Shown piece after piece: positions 1-8,963 of a stretch of 23,538 nucleotides of DNA. Below the pieces are notes generated by a model that saw only the letters and a program-made list of their open reading frames with translations, ran no database searches and was not told the origin of the DNA. Source of the DNA: Amphimedon queenslandica (taxonomy: Eukaryota > Porifera > Demospongiae > Haplosclerida > Niphatidae). The translations under genes and the position numbers were made by a program. Numbering within the stretch: position 1 is the stretch's first letter; each line of letters starts with the position of its first letter. The DNA lies in the NCBI RefSeq assembly GCF_000090795.2, contig NW_003546265.1, positions 80,129-103,666 of the forward strand. The letters are read 5' to 3'.

Positions 1-24
1 ATGATAGTACTGACACTGTGATGC

Positions 25-2040
25 TTACTGGAACACTTGAGGGCCACAATCTTGATTGTGGGTGCAATCATGTTCACCAAATGTTGATTGAAGGCAGTCG
101 AAAGGTGTCTCCTCATATCCATTGCATTGAAGATTATTCATCCAGATTGCTCCTTCACTAGTCCTTACCATAGAGGATGGTGTCTCTTCTTTGTTGTATA
201 TCTCCTCCAGTCCAGGATGACCGAGATACTTGCATATAACATTCCCGTCTTTCATATCAAAGTTATTAGAACAGACACTGCCCCAAACGTTCTGATTGTA
301 GACCTCAACCCTTCCTTCATTCCTTCCCTTACCACCAACCAGTCTCATCATCATACCTTTAATGAAATCACAATTAATAAAGTGCATTAATATGATTTCA
401 TTACTTCGACAATATCTTTTATTGATATGTTGAAAGTCTCTGGTTGTTAGTACACGAAGCTGTCCCATTCTTCCCACATTTATACCTGGAGTTAGTATAG
501 TCATTGAAGGACTGCCGCAAGCATATGGACTATAGTGCATAACAGAATAGTAGTCATATGGTATTCCATATATCCTTGCGCGTTTTACTTTCCTGAACTG
601 ATATGGGCCTACAATGAGCAGGTGGTCATAAAACAAACAAAAATAAAGTAATTGTTTCCATTATTTTGAGTGTTATTTTTAGAACTAAAACTAATGTCCT
701 TACATGTGTTGCTGTTTACTCGTATATATCTGTCTCTGTCTGGTCTGCTTTGCTCGTGATATCGTCCCATTGCATGCATTATCTCGTGAGCTGGTGTCAT
801 TGGATGTCTTGATCCAGAGCAAGTCTTACTCAAGAAAATTCTTTTCGCTCCAAAAAGTGACCCTCCTATACCCCGTACAAAGCATCTGTTATTGATGAAA
901 TATAGTAACTCCATAAACATTATGTAATTTGCAACTTACTTGCTGCTGTGTTTCTTAAACAACATGTACCTCCCCCATCTCGACCTTCTTCTTCTCCCCC
1001 ACCTCCTTCTTCCCCATCGTCTTCTCCCCCACCTCCTTCTCCCCCACCTCCTCCTCCCCCACCTCCTCCTCCCCCACCTTCTTCTCCCCATTCGCCTTCT
1101 ACCCCCTCGCCTTCTCCCCCACCGGCCTCTCCGCCTTCTCCACCTCATACTCGTTCCCCACCTCCTTGTTGTAAATCTGATGCATGTTCGTGACTGAATT
1201 GCTCTCATTGAGGCATAGATGTTTCTACGTAGGATGCTATTAGAACTACCTCCTACAATAATGTACATTGCTATAACTAGAAGTAATTCATGTTATGTAC
1301 TTAAGCTCCTGTGAATCCTATATCTTATTTTTCTGCCCCACCTTCTTCCCCATACCCATGCTTCAGTTTTAGCAAGTCCATCCCATCCACTCTTCTTGTA
1401 AATAGCAGCTTCAGTTTTACTGAGGAGTATATCACCATCAACTATAACACCTTCTTTCTCAGCAGGTTCTATAAGACAAAGAAGCAATAATGAATGATTA
1501 TTGCACAATTTTTTGTTACCTAAGTATGTATCATCATCATCATCTTCATCAACAAAGGTTTCAAACTCTGACAAATCAGCATCTTCATCATCTTCTGTTT
1601 CCATTTTCTCCTCACGATCAGTTATCATGTCATCCATATTTCCTGCAATATCTTCAGAGTTTTCCTGCTCTATGAAGTCCTGCTCCACTGCAGGCATTGA
1701 AGAATCCTTTTCCACTAGAGGTATTGGAGAATCCTCATCTACTGGAGGTAGAGGAGGGTCCTGCTCCACTGCAGGCATTGAAGAATCCTTTTCCACTAGA
1801 GGTATTGGAGAATCCTCATCTACTGGAGGTAGAGGAGGGTCCTGCTCCACTGCAGGTAATGGAGAGTCCTTCTCTACTGGAGGTAGAGGAGGCTCAAGCA
1901 TTCCATTGTCATCGTCACTACCAAATTCTTGATCTGCAAAAAAGGTTTACATGATTGCATTGTTAGTGCATAGTCTCACCAGGTTCTATTTGGCAATATC
2001 CAAGAAATGGAAGACACAGAAAAAGGACGACCAATTTCAT
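25..2040 (-). CDS. secreted astacin-family metalloprotease with SRCR domain
   Basis: Coding exons (minus): 2040-1980, 1933-1520, 1468-1301, 1252-940, 885-704, 608-405, 356-25; 557 aa, all phases agree. The start gives a hydrophobic signal peptide (MKLVVLFLCLPFLGYC). Next comes an acidic Pro/Glu/Asp repeat region, then a proregion with DGDILL, matching the astacin aspartate-switch motif (FxGD). The catalytic domain shows TCIRF, the zinc site HEIMHAMGRYHEQSRPDRD and the Met-turn SVMHY; the catalytic Glu and three zinc His are intact. After INKRYC comes a scavenger-receptor cysteine-rich domain (GRVEVYNQNVWGSVC, ending HDCTHNQDC). Expected role: secreted zinc endopeptidase, with the SRCR domain perhaps binding a ligand or surface. 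Odd: an Arg/Trp/Gly-rich insert of ~65 aa lies between TCIRF and YMLF. The acceptor of exon 4 could also be 18 nt upstream. The stop overlaps a good donor (GTAAGC), so the gene may continue beyond the window. The family call is firm; substrate unknown. Confidence 0.9.
969..1166 (-). repeat. 15-bp tandem repeat coding an Arg/Trp/Gly insert in the astacin domain
   Basis: Six consecutive RRRWG pentamers (core 996-1085), flanked by degenerate R/W/G sequence, are encoded in the reading frame that joins TCIRFTTR to YMLFKKHSSKCFVRGIGG. The frame is fixed on both sides by astacin residues and by the exon 4/5 splice phase. On the plus strand the same DNA reads as pyrimidine-rich CCCCCACCTCCTCCT units. 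The insert falls where related enzymes have a short loop before the conserved Asp-Tyr-Ile strand. Confidence 0.85.
1678..1895 (-). repeat. 81-bp nested coding repeat (27-aa units built from 9-aa units)
   Basis: An 81-bp unit starts at 1678, 1759 and 1840 (plus coordinates), the last one partial and diverged. Each codes 27 aa made of three related 9-mers of the type (L/I/M)P-x-V-(E/D)-(K/Q/E)-D-(S/P)-x, for example LPPVDEDSP and MPAVEQDPP. The period is a multiple of three, so copy-number change keeps the frame. It forms the acidic part of the astacin proregion. Confidence 0.9.
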
Positions 2041-2105
2041 GGTTATTGCTTCAGGTAGGACTAATGCCTCCAGAAGAAATATCTAACAATCTGCTCGCTC
2101 AAAAT

Positions 2106-2166
2106 CCTTTTATATACGTTCATGACAGCTGCATGCCTACAGCTGCACACCTACAGCTCCACGTCT
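2106..2166 (-). promoter_or_regulatory. astacin gene promoter: TATA box plus three tandem 14-bp E-box units
   Basis: On the minus strand TATATAAAAGG occupies 2116-2106, 66 nt before the ATG at 2040, a good position for a TATA box with a short 5' leader. Directly upstream are three tandem 14-bp units, in plus orientation ACAGCTGCATGCCT, ACAGCTGCACACCT and ACAGCTCCACGTCT (2125-2166). The first two contain a CAGCTG E-box (2126-2131, 2140-2145), the type bound by bHLH factors. Binding is inferred, not shown. Confidence 0.65.
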
Positions 2167-2334
2167 AATTGTGCTTAGATGCATAAACTCAAGCTGTTTA
2201 CCCTGTATCAATGATTTGTGATTCCTGAAACCTATAATTATGATTACTGGAAAAGTGAAAGTAATTTAAAAGAAAATCAATAATACCACCTGTTGTGTAC
2301 TGGAGTTGTTGTGCAGGCAGACATAGTGTGTGCT

Positions 2335-2625
2335 GGTCAACAAAAATGAAAAGGAGAGAATTCTCTATTTTTATGATTTTTTCTGATGCATATACATGTT
2401 CTTATGCTGTGTAGCAAGTTTGAGCCAATTCCAATCAAAATTAATTTTTTTACAAATTTTTTAAAGTTACTGTACTGTAGTTCATGGTCTCAGGCCAAAT
2501 TTTACCAAAAATGAAAAGGAGAGATTTTTTACTTTTATAATTTTCATTGATGCTTTTATCTTGTGTAGCAAGTTTGAGCTGGTTCCAATCAAAATTAAAC
2601 TTTTTACAAATTTTTCAAGTTCCTC
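2335..2625 (+). repeat. dispersed tandem repeat, array A (two copies, intergenic)
   Basis: Two diverged copies, with the anchor TGATGC at about 2384 and 2548, share AAAATGAAAAGGAGAGA, TTTATAATTTT and AGCAAGTTTGAGC. They resemble array B (7490-8180, same orientation) and array C (20220-20800, opposite orientation). No coding capacity or terminal inverted repeats are visible. Confidence 0.75.
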
Positions 2626-3006
2626 AAAAATTGCACCACAGTCCATACTCATTTATATGTTATCACTTGGAGGAAGAGGAAAATGAAAATGTTGCTCTGC
2701 CAATCTACTCAATGCAATACAAGTTTGACTGGTTTTGTTATTCCAAAAAAAAAATATGTCAATTATCATACATAAAGAACAACAAACAGACTGTCTACTG
2801 ACGGAGTTGGAGATAATTAAAAACAAAACACATCCTCTACTGACGGAGCGAGAAATAATTAAAAACAATGTCCTTAAAAACACATCAACTTAAAAACATC
2901 AATGCACTTGTATACATACACAACATACTTATTGTCTAAATACTTCACATATTGGATGATGAAGCTATAAATACACATAAGCATAATATTTAGACATGAT
3001 GAAGCC

Positions 3007-6000
3007 TCATAATGGTGAACTTGTGGCTGATGAAGTTATCGGTTCTTGCTTCTTGATTTTGTACTTATTCCTCAGCCTCCCTTTAACCCAGTTAGTTATC
3101 TGCATTAAAATATTATTAGATAATGGATACACCAGCATACATAATGATGACTTACAAACTTGTTTCTCAATACATGAAAGTATAAAACAGCACAGCCCTA
3201 TAAAAGATAATAAAATTCATCCATTTCTGCACTATAGCACTGACTTGTATGGAATTAAAGATTGTAAAGAGCCACTGGAAAAGTTTTGTTTGCTCATTAA
3301 AAGTGAACACACCAATAATCCATGTTATGCTAAGAAGAGGCAACAGTACTACAACACTTTTAACTGATGACCTACAGAAATTTATAATAATAAAAAGCAG
3401 CTACATGTAAAGTACTTGATAAAATCAATTTTCTTTAAGTTGTATTCAGCTCCTCCAGTCATTCTGGACTTTATGATATGATAAAGTGTCATAATTAGGA
3501 ATATAGTATTGATCTAATGTTAAGATGAAAAGGAAATAGCATGCACATGAAAGTATAGCTAACTATTATGATGAGGAGCATTGGTCCAATGAATGACCAT
3601 ATCATTCCTTTACTGGTTGATAGCCAACAACTAAATAAAATTATCATTATTATTATTGCAATCGTTCAAAAGACTTACTGATCATCAGTACCATAAAGAT
3701 CATGCTTTATTCCAGTAGATATACCAACAATGATAATAGGTAGACCTATAAGATTATAAATTGTACACCTCTGGGTTTAAGCGTATAGCTTACCCCATCC
3801 AAGAGGTAGTAATAGATACCATCTGTCAGCTAGTGATCCATACACTCTTACTATCAATATATACAGCATAATCCCTTCAGCTAATGACCAACAGAATACA
3901 CACAGGAACAAATAGTGCAGCAATCCAGCCACAACTGAACACAGCCACTAATAAAACAGGAGACAGCATGCATCATTTGTATTGTTAACAGCTTACTGGT
4001 ATAGATCTTGGCAATTCAATCCCAAAAACAAACACCAGTAATGCTAACAGTAAAGCAAGTGACAAGTTAATGTGCACGTACAACAGTGGACCTTTCTGGA
4101 GCTGCTTTCTAAGCATAATAATGTTTTCATAACAATAAGTATAGCAGTGATGTGTAGATCTAATACATTATTAAGTACCTCAAAGCAACGAGTAATATGA
4201 TACTGAGTATTAGACAAATAATGGAAATGGAAACACCAATGTAGCTAATTATTTCCAATCCAGTGTCTTCAGCACTGGGCTATTATATATTAAAAATTAA
4301 AGGATATATACATGACCAATTTTTTCTTGCCTCAGTAGTAGTAACACCAGAGTGATCAACCAGTACAGCAAAACTAGTCAAGTGGTTGCTAGTACACAAT
4401 ACTTGAGAACTGGATAGTATTGTTGTTGTCATGCCATCAGTGGACCAGTTCCTAGGAAAATCATTCAAACTCATAAAACTAGGCTAGTCTTACTGCAGCG
4501 AGTCATTCCAGTAACAACAGAAAGGCTCTTCATTGCTTTCAAACTGAATAAGTAATGAATAATGATAAATGCGCCGTGTATCAATACTTCAGTAATGTTA
4601 AATATCAATGATACATTATCCATCAGTTGAACAGTATCAGAAATGTTCACTGTATTATCAGATATTGCTTGAACTGAGACTACTAGACTGACTAGAGTAG
4701 ATCTACTATATGATGACAAATAAGATAGAATTCAATATTAAAAGGGACTACTTGTTTGATGCTTCTTCAAAGGATCTTTCAATATCGTGTGCATGATATA
4801 CTACTAAAACTTGCCTACAGCCTGTGGAGGAAGGTTATTATGTGCATAATAATAAACTTAACATGGCTGATAGCTACATAAGCATGTGTACCTTTAGAAA
4901 AATCAACTGTGAAACAATTTCTAAACTTATCAGGTATATCGTCTTTATCATCAATTTCATCAAAAGTATAAGTATAATTATCATCAGTTGATAATTGTAA
5001 CTGTGATTGTGAACACAGTGCATTCTTTGGGACTTCAATGAAGACAGATTTGCTACCATTTTCTGTCATGCATCATCAACAATTATGATATAATGCCATT
5101 GGAACATACCTGATTCATATATCTGCTCAAATGTTATCATTTCTTTGTCTATGACCCTAAACTTCACATCTATATGTACATGTATGCAGATATAATGAAT
5201 GACAATAAGCACAATGCTCTGATGCATAATGTACCCAAGTTATTCCCACTGAAATTGAAGTGGCTCTTTATTCTCCCGCTGCCATAAAGTATAGCTCTGC
5301 CAAATATTTTACTGAGTCTTTTGAGCTTACTCAATAAATTAGGACCAGAATATTCATCATTACTCTAAAATATTGCATTGAAGATACATATAAAGTAGTA
5401 ATTGCATCACTGACTGAGAGAAGAGAGATGTGACTGCCATTAAAAGCATTGTCCAGTGCATACAGTAGGTTCTAAATGAAAATATAGTAAACATTATTGG
5501 CGTAGCAAAGTGAAAGGGACAATGCAGCAAAAAAAACTTTGTAACTGCTGTGTATACAGTCATGTGTGTGTGTGTGTGTGTGTGCGTGTTTGTGCATGGA
5601 TATGTTTACCAGGGTGGTCTAGTGTTATCATAATTTGACATTGTCATTAACAGTGGAATAAATAAATAATGGCATTAACTGTCATGGTTTACTTTCAGAA
5701 TAAACAGGATAACATGCATAGCTGTTATTGGCCTAGCTTATCTCAGTATAAAATTTATATGAGAATGCATGCATTGATAAGAGCACACACTTTAACATCT
5801 TCATAGTCAATCATGCTAGAGCTTTTTGCAATATCATTTTCAAAGGCTTCAATGACTTTCTCTGCTTCTTTCAAGAACTTTTGAGCATGTTTCGCACTTT
5901 GAGACTTTCCCCGTAAAAGAGAGACAACTCTTTTGATCACATTGAATTTCCTGAGCCCATTCTCCTTCTCCAGTATACTGGCTAAAATTTCTTCCTAAAT

Positions 6001-6604
6001 AATACATTTGATATTAATAACAAAGCATAATATATTGCACACTCACGCCAACTGGTGAGTCAAATCTATTCTTTAATACATCATCAATGACATCTTCAAT
6101 CGCTTCTCTGCAAGAAGGATTAGAACCATTCTCGCAAAATCCATAAAACTTATCAACACACGATAAGACTTGTGCTCTGCCTATTGCCGTATGATTAACA
6201 CAGTGCTCAATAAAACTATAAGTACAAGTAGAGAGACTTGCACCCGTTTCTGAACAACAAATGTACACAAATCCTAGAACGTTTAATTCACTGCAACTAT
6301 CACTTTTAACAGCATTTTCGAAGAGCATACCAAGATGATAATTGAACTTTTTAGCAGTGAGACTAGAGCTATTAATATTGATACACGTCTGGTTTAAGTC
6401 GAGGCAGCTCGATTCATTACTACAGACAATTTCACTAGAGGGAGGCATGATAGTGTAGTTTGATGGACCTTCAATACAGCCTATATACAAATGAAAATAA
6501 CGAAGACTCCTTTATAGGCTGTACTGTAGATATCATAGCTTACTTTTAGCTGTGGCAGAGGCTGTGCTAAAGAACAAGAGCAGTAGGAACGCCGCCATGA
6601 TCAT
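3007..6604 (-). CDS. adhesion G protein-coupled receptor (GAIN/GPS + 7TM)
   Basis: Exons (minus): 6604-6544, 6480-6047, 5994-5791, 5364-5235, 5169-5110, 5062-4892, 4821-4752, 4705-4588, 4543-4494, 4451-4346, 4279-4179, 4108-3997, 3947-3794, 3745-3679, 3630-3564, 3513-3416, 3371-3245, 3197-3156, 3099-3007; 754 aa. Signal peptide MAAFLLLLFFSTASA (a second Met lies 2 codons upstream). Residues ~21-165 are an ectodomain with 12 Cys and several N-glycosylation sequons that I cannot assign. Then a GAIN-like region and a GPS near residues 425-462 (CCYWND, NWSTDG, SNHLTSFAVL; cleavage would be HL/T). Seven TM segments follow: ISYIGVSISIICLILSI (TM1), HINLSLALLL (TM2), LLHYFLCVFCWSLAEGIMLY (TM3), LGWGLPIIIVG (TM4), CWLS...FIGPMLLIII (TM5), LLPLLSITWIIGVF (TM6), FTIFNSIQG (TM7), with a short tail. 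Donor 4345 (gttact) is weak. Ligand unknown. Confidence 0.88.
5365..5790 (-). other. GPCR intron with a (TG)n microsatellite
   Basis: A 426-bp intron between GPCR coding exons 3 and 4. It contains an interrupted (TG)n run at about 5563-5590. The flanking splice sites are GTGTGT (donor, 5790) and ATATTTTAG (acceptor). No further exon was found inside. Confidence 0.6.
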
Positions 6605-6666
6605 GAAACTGGAGATGACACAACGAATCTTCAAAGTACAAACACAAGCCAACGGAAATTAAGAGC

Positions 6667-6684
6667 CCACGTTTATAAACGTGG
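6667..6684. promoter_or_regulatory. 18-bp perfect palindrome upstream of the GPCR
   Basis: CCACGTTTATAAACGTGG is a perfect palindrome with a TATAAA core on both strands. It lies 63-80 bp upstream of the GPCR start (6604) and within the 133-bp gap after the death-domain gene stop (6738). It may be a TATA-type core promoter element for the GPCR, or a dimer-binding site. The role is inferred from position and symmetry only. Confidence 0.45.
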
Positions 6685-6737
6685 TCAAGCCGACACGCCC
6701 TTCATGATATAAATAACAGTGATTATGATAATAAAAT

Positions 6738-8738
6738 TTAAGAATTAACAGCATCACTGTTGCAAGTTTGACTGCAATACTTTCTCCTTATCTCAGAGGA
6801 TAGTGTCTTTAGTTGCATTCTCTCTAAAGCATTTATCACTTTCTGCCAAGAAGCTGCAGTGTCGGCGTTAAGCCAATAATTATACAGTTTTATTTTGGAG
6901 TCGTTGATCAATTTATTTTCTTTCTTTATTTTTTTAATCTCGTGATATTCAATGCCCAAATTAATGCCAAACTCCTTCCAATCCATGAGTGTCTCAAGAA
7001 CAGTTAGCATCTCTTTTAGTCGAGGGGTTGAGTCTATAATACAGAAAACAATAAAGTATGTAAAAGTATGCATCTAACATTTATTATAATGACAATCAAC
7101 ATTTATTCTTACCACATGATAAGACGCATTTAGGACTTTCTGTCACGTCGACATCTAAAACAACTGATTCTGTATAATAAGGTAGGTCTGAAGGAGAGCC
7201 TTCTGAATTGCTTGCTTTTGCTTCGACTGCATTAGGATAATATAATGATGTCAATAATGGTTCAGATGGAGGTCTTACCATAGTATAGTACTAATATGCT
7301 CAGTAATACAGTGAGACTTGAAATTGAAGCTACGAGTATCCAGTGATTTGTATTATAGGGTCTATTTCCGGTAGTAGACAAGTTGCTTTTGTGACGCTTG
7401 CCTTTATCTAAAGCTGAGGTACATGTATAATATGCACATGTAAAAAGCTAAACAATAAGACAATCATGTACTATAGTATTTCATCAAATATGGCTCATGA
7501 GAATTCTCCATTTTAATAATTTTTTGATACATAATAGATATTTTATGTTGAGTAGAAAGTTTGAACTCATTCTGATCAAATTTGGATTTCTTACGAATTT
7601 TTAAAGTTACTCAGAAATCAGGTCAAAGTCCCTGTACTACAGTACATGGTCTTGGGTCAAATTTTGGCAAAAATGACTAGGAGAAAATTTTTAATTTTTA
7701 TAATTTTTCCCGATACATATACATGTTCTAATGTTGTATACCAAGTTTGAACTGATTCTGATCACATTTGGATTTTTTTACGAATTTTTAAAGTTACTCA
7801 AAAATCAGGTCAAAGTCCCTGTACTATAGTACATGGTCTCGGGCCAAATTTCAGCAAAAATGACTAGGAGAGAATTTATCATTTTTATAATTTTTTCTGA
7901 TACATATACATGTTCTAATGTTGTATATCAAGTTTGAACTGATTCCGATCACATTTGGATTTTTTACAAATTTTTAAAGTTACTCAAAAATCGGGCCAAA
8001 GTCCCTGTACTATAGCACATGGTCTCAAGCCAAATTTTGCCAAAATTAATAAGTAGAGAATTCTCCATTATTATAATTTTTTCTGATGCATATACATTTA
8101 CTTATGTTGCGTAGAAAGTTTCAGCTGATTCCAATCAAAATTAGATTTTTTACTAATTTTAAAAAATTCATTTTTAAAAGCTTCTCCTAATTATTTAGCC
8201 AAATACCATGTGGTACATACAGTTCATGAATGGACGATTGAGCATGGCATAAAATGATAAGAGCCCAAAATTAAGCAAATAAATATGAAGGTATTATTTT
8301 CTATTTTATATAAATAAACATGCAAGTACCTTTGATATAACTAAGTGATTGTGTGTTAGAAGATGAAGAGACAGGCTGAGGTTGGGAAGAAGGAGCGTTA
8401 CAAAGAAAATGAGGAAATCCGTATATATTCATTGCCCTCTGCCACGCCTTCATGAGTTTCTCTCCCTCCAGAGCCTGAAGGGGTCCTAGATTATTTAGTA
8501 TGACCAGGAACTTTTTACAGTGCCTCTCTAATTGGGGGACACTCTCCATCTGGTCCATGGCCGACATGTATTGCATCATCATGGCGTGGTAGTCCTTCTC
8601 TAGCATTGCCTGCCGTCCTATCAGCCCTTTCTTCATCATTAGTATTGACAGAGGGCTCACATAGTCGTGTAGGGACTCGCTCAGTGCCCCATATCGCTTT
8701 TCTATCTCGACTTGAAGCTGACTGTTAAAAAGGTCCAT
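6738..8738 (-). CDS. single-pass membrane protein with C-terminal death domain
   Basis: Exons (minus): 8738-8330, 7407-7279, 7226-7113, 7033-6738; 315 aa, phases agree. Residues 1-136 are soluble-looking and helical, with no signal peptide; LSILMMKKGLIGR and CKKFLVILNNLGPLQAL recall a CARD-type death fold, but this is weak. A Ser/Gln-rich linker follows, then the basic KGKRHK and one hydrophobic helix (residues ~159-179, WILVASISSLTVLLSILVLYY). The C-terminus (~222-300) is a death domain: DWKEFGINLGIEYHEIKKI, then YWLNADTAASWQKVINAL. Death domains act as homotypic adaptors in apoptosis and NF-kB-type signalling on the cytosolic side. Exon 1 joins exon 2 across a ~0.9-kb repeat-filled intron; phase 1 matches, but exon 1 could belong to another transcript. 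No in-frame Met opens exon 2, so an upstream exon is required. The death domain is firm; the full architecture less so. Confidence 0.75.
7490..8180 (+). repeat. dispersed tandem repeat, array B (about 186-bp period, four copies, intronic)
   Basis: The anchor GATRCATA recurs at 7526, 7712, 7899 and 8085 (spacings 186, 187, 186). Each unit contains AAGTTTGAACTGATTC, TTTTTAAAGTTACTC, GTCAAAGTCCCTGTACTA, TACATGGTCT and AAAAATGACTAGGAGA, with modest divergence. It fills most of intron 1 of the death-domain gene and reads antisense to that gene. No open frame or transposase is visible, so it is satellite-like. Confidence 0.85.
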
Positions 8739-8963
8739 GTTGATTGTAGGCGTGGCTTAATTAAATGATTATTTAATTATAATTAAGAACAAATATTAAC
8801 TAGCTAATGAATAATAATTAAAGATCAAAATATCAGCAGGAAAATTAACGTTTAAGAGACAACAAAAATAACAACAAAAACAATATTTTATTAAAGAAAA
8901 GTATAGTTCCTTACTCTAAGCCACTGCATGCAATGTATAATAATAGTGCACTTTTAATGTTAT
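8739..8963. other. AT-rich intergenic gap between coiled-coil and death-domain genes
   Basis: A 225-bp AT-rich spacer between two minus-strand genes. It holds the 3' end of the coiled-coil gene and the presumed promoter of the death-domain gene. The latter's ATG (8738) is preceded by CAATCAAC, a reasonable start context. A short inverted repeat ATTAAAT-GATT-ATTTAAT lies near 8762. Confidence 0.4.
8887..8892 (-). terminator. polyadenylation signal AATAAA of the coiled-coil gene
   Basis: AATAAA on the minus strand, 72 nt past the stop at 8964 and before the next gene starts at 8738, is well placed as the poly(A) signal. Confidence 0.55.

Larger units (their letters stand above)
2041..3006. other. 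intergenic region between astacin 5' end and GPCR 3' end
   Basis: This region separates two minus-strand genes. It holds the astacin promoter (2106-2166), repeat array A (2335-2625) and a short direct duplication (2794-2871: two units of about 42 bp starting TCTACTGACGGAG at 2794 and 2836). Short open frames here lack domain features. No RNA gene was recognised. Confidence 0.6.

Noticed and set aside
940..1197. Two plus-strand open frames rich in Pro/Ser or Leu/Pro
   Set aside because: They are the complement of the RRRWG repeat in the astacin exon; they have no other supporting feature, and the minus frame is fixed by astacin motifs and splice phase.
1501..1954. Plus-strand Ser/Thr/Gly-rich open frames
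   Set aside because: Antisense to the acidic repeat of the astacin proregion; they are open only because of the repeat composition.
2996..3367. 123-aa plus-strand open frame with a hydrophobic stretch
   Set aside because: Antisense to TM6, TM7 and the tail exons of the GPCR, which are clearly coding on the minus strand.
5326..5330. Alternative acceptor at GAGTAAG for GPCR exon 4
   Set aside because: It lacks a pyrimidine tract; the acceptor ATATTTTAG at 5365 adds 13 in-frame residues and is much better.
7096..7281. Separate small gene starting with a Met at 7281
   Set aside because: That Met overlaps a splice donor (TATG/GTAAGA). Splicing it out joins a transmembrane exon to the exon before the death domain in correct phase.
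7490..8180. CRISPR-like array
   Set aside because: The units are contiguous, about 186 bp and diverged, with no short constant repeat and unique spacer pattern, and the region is eukaryotic.
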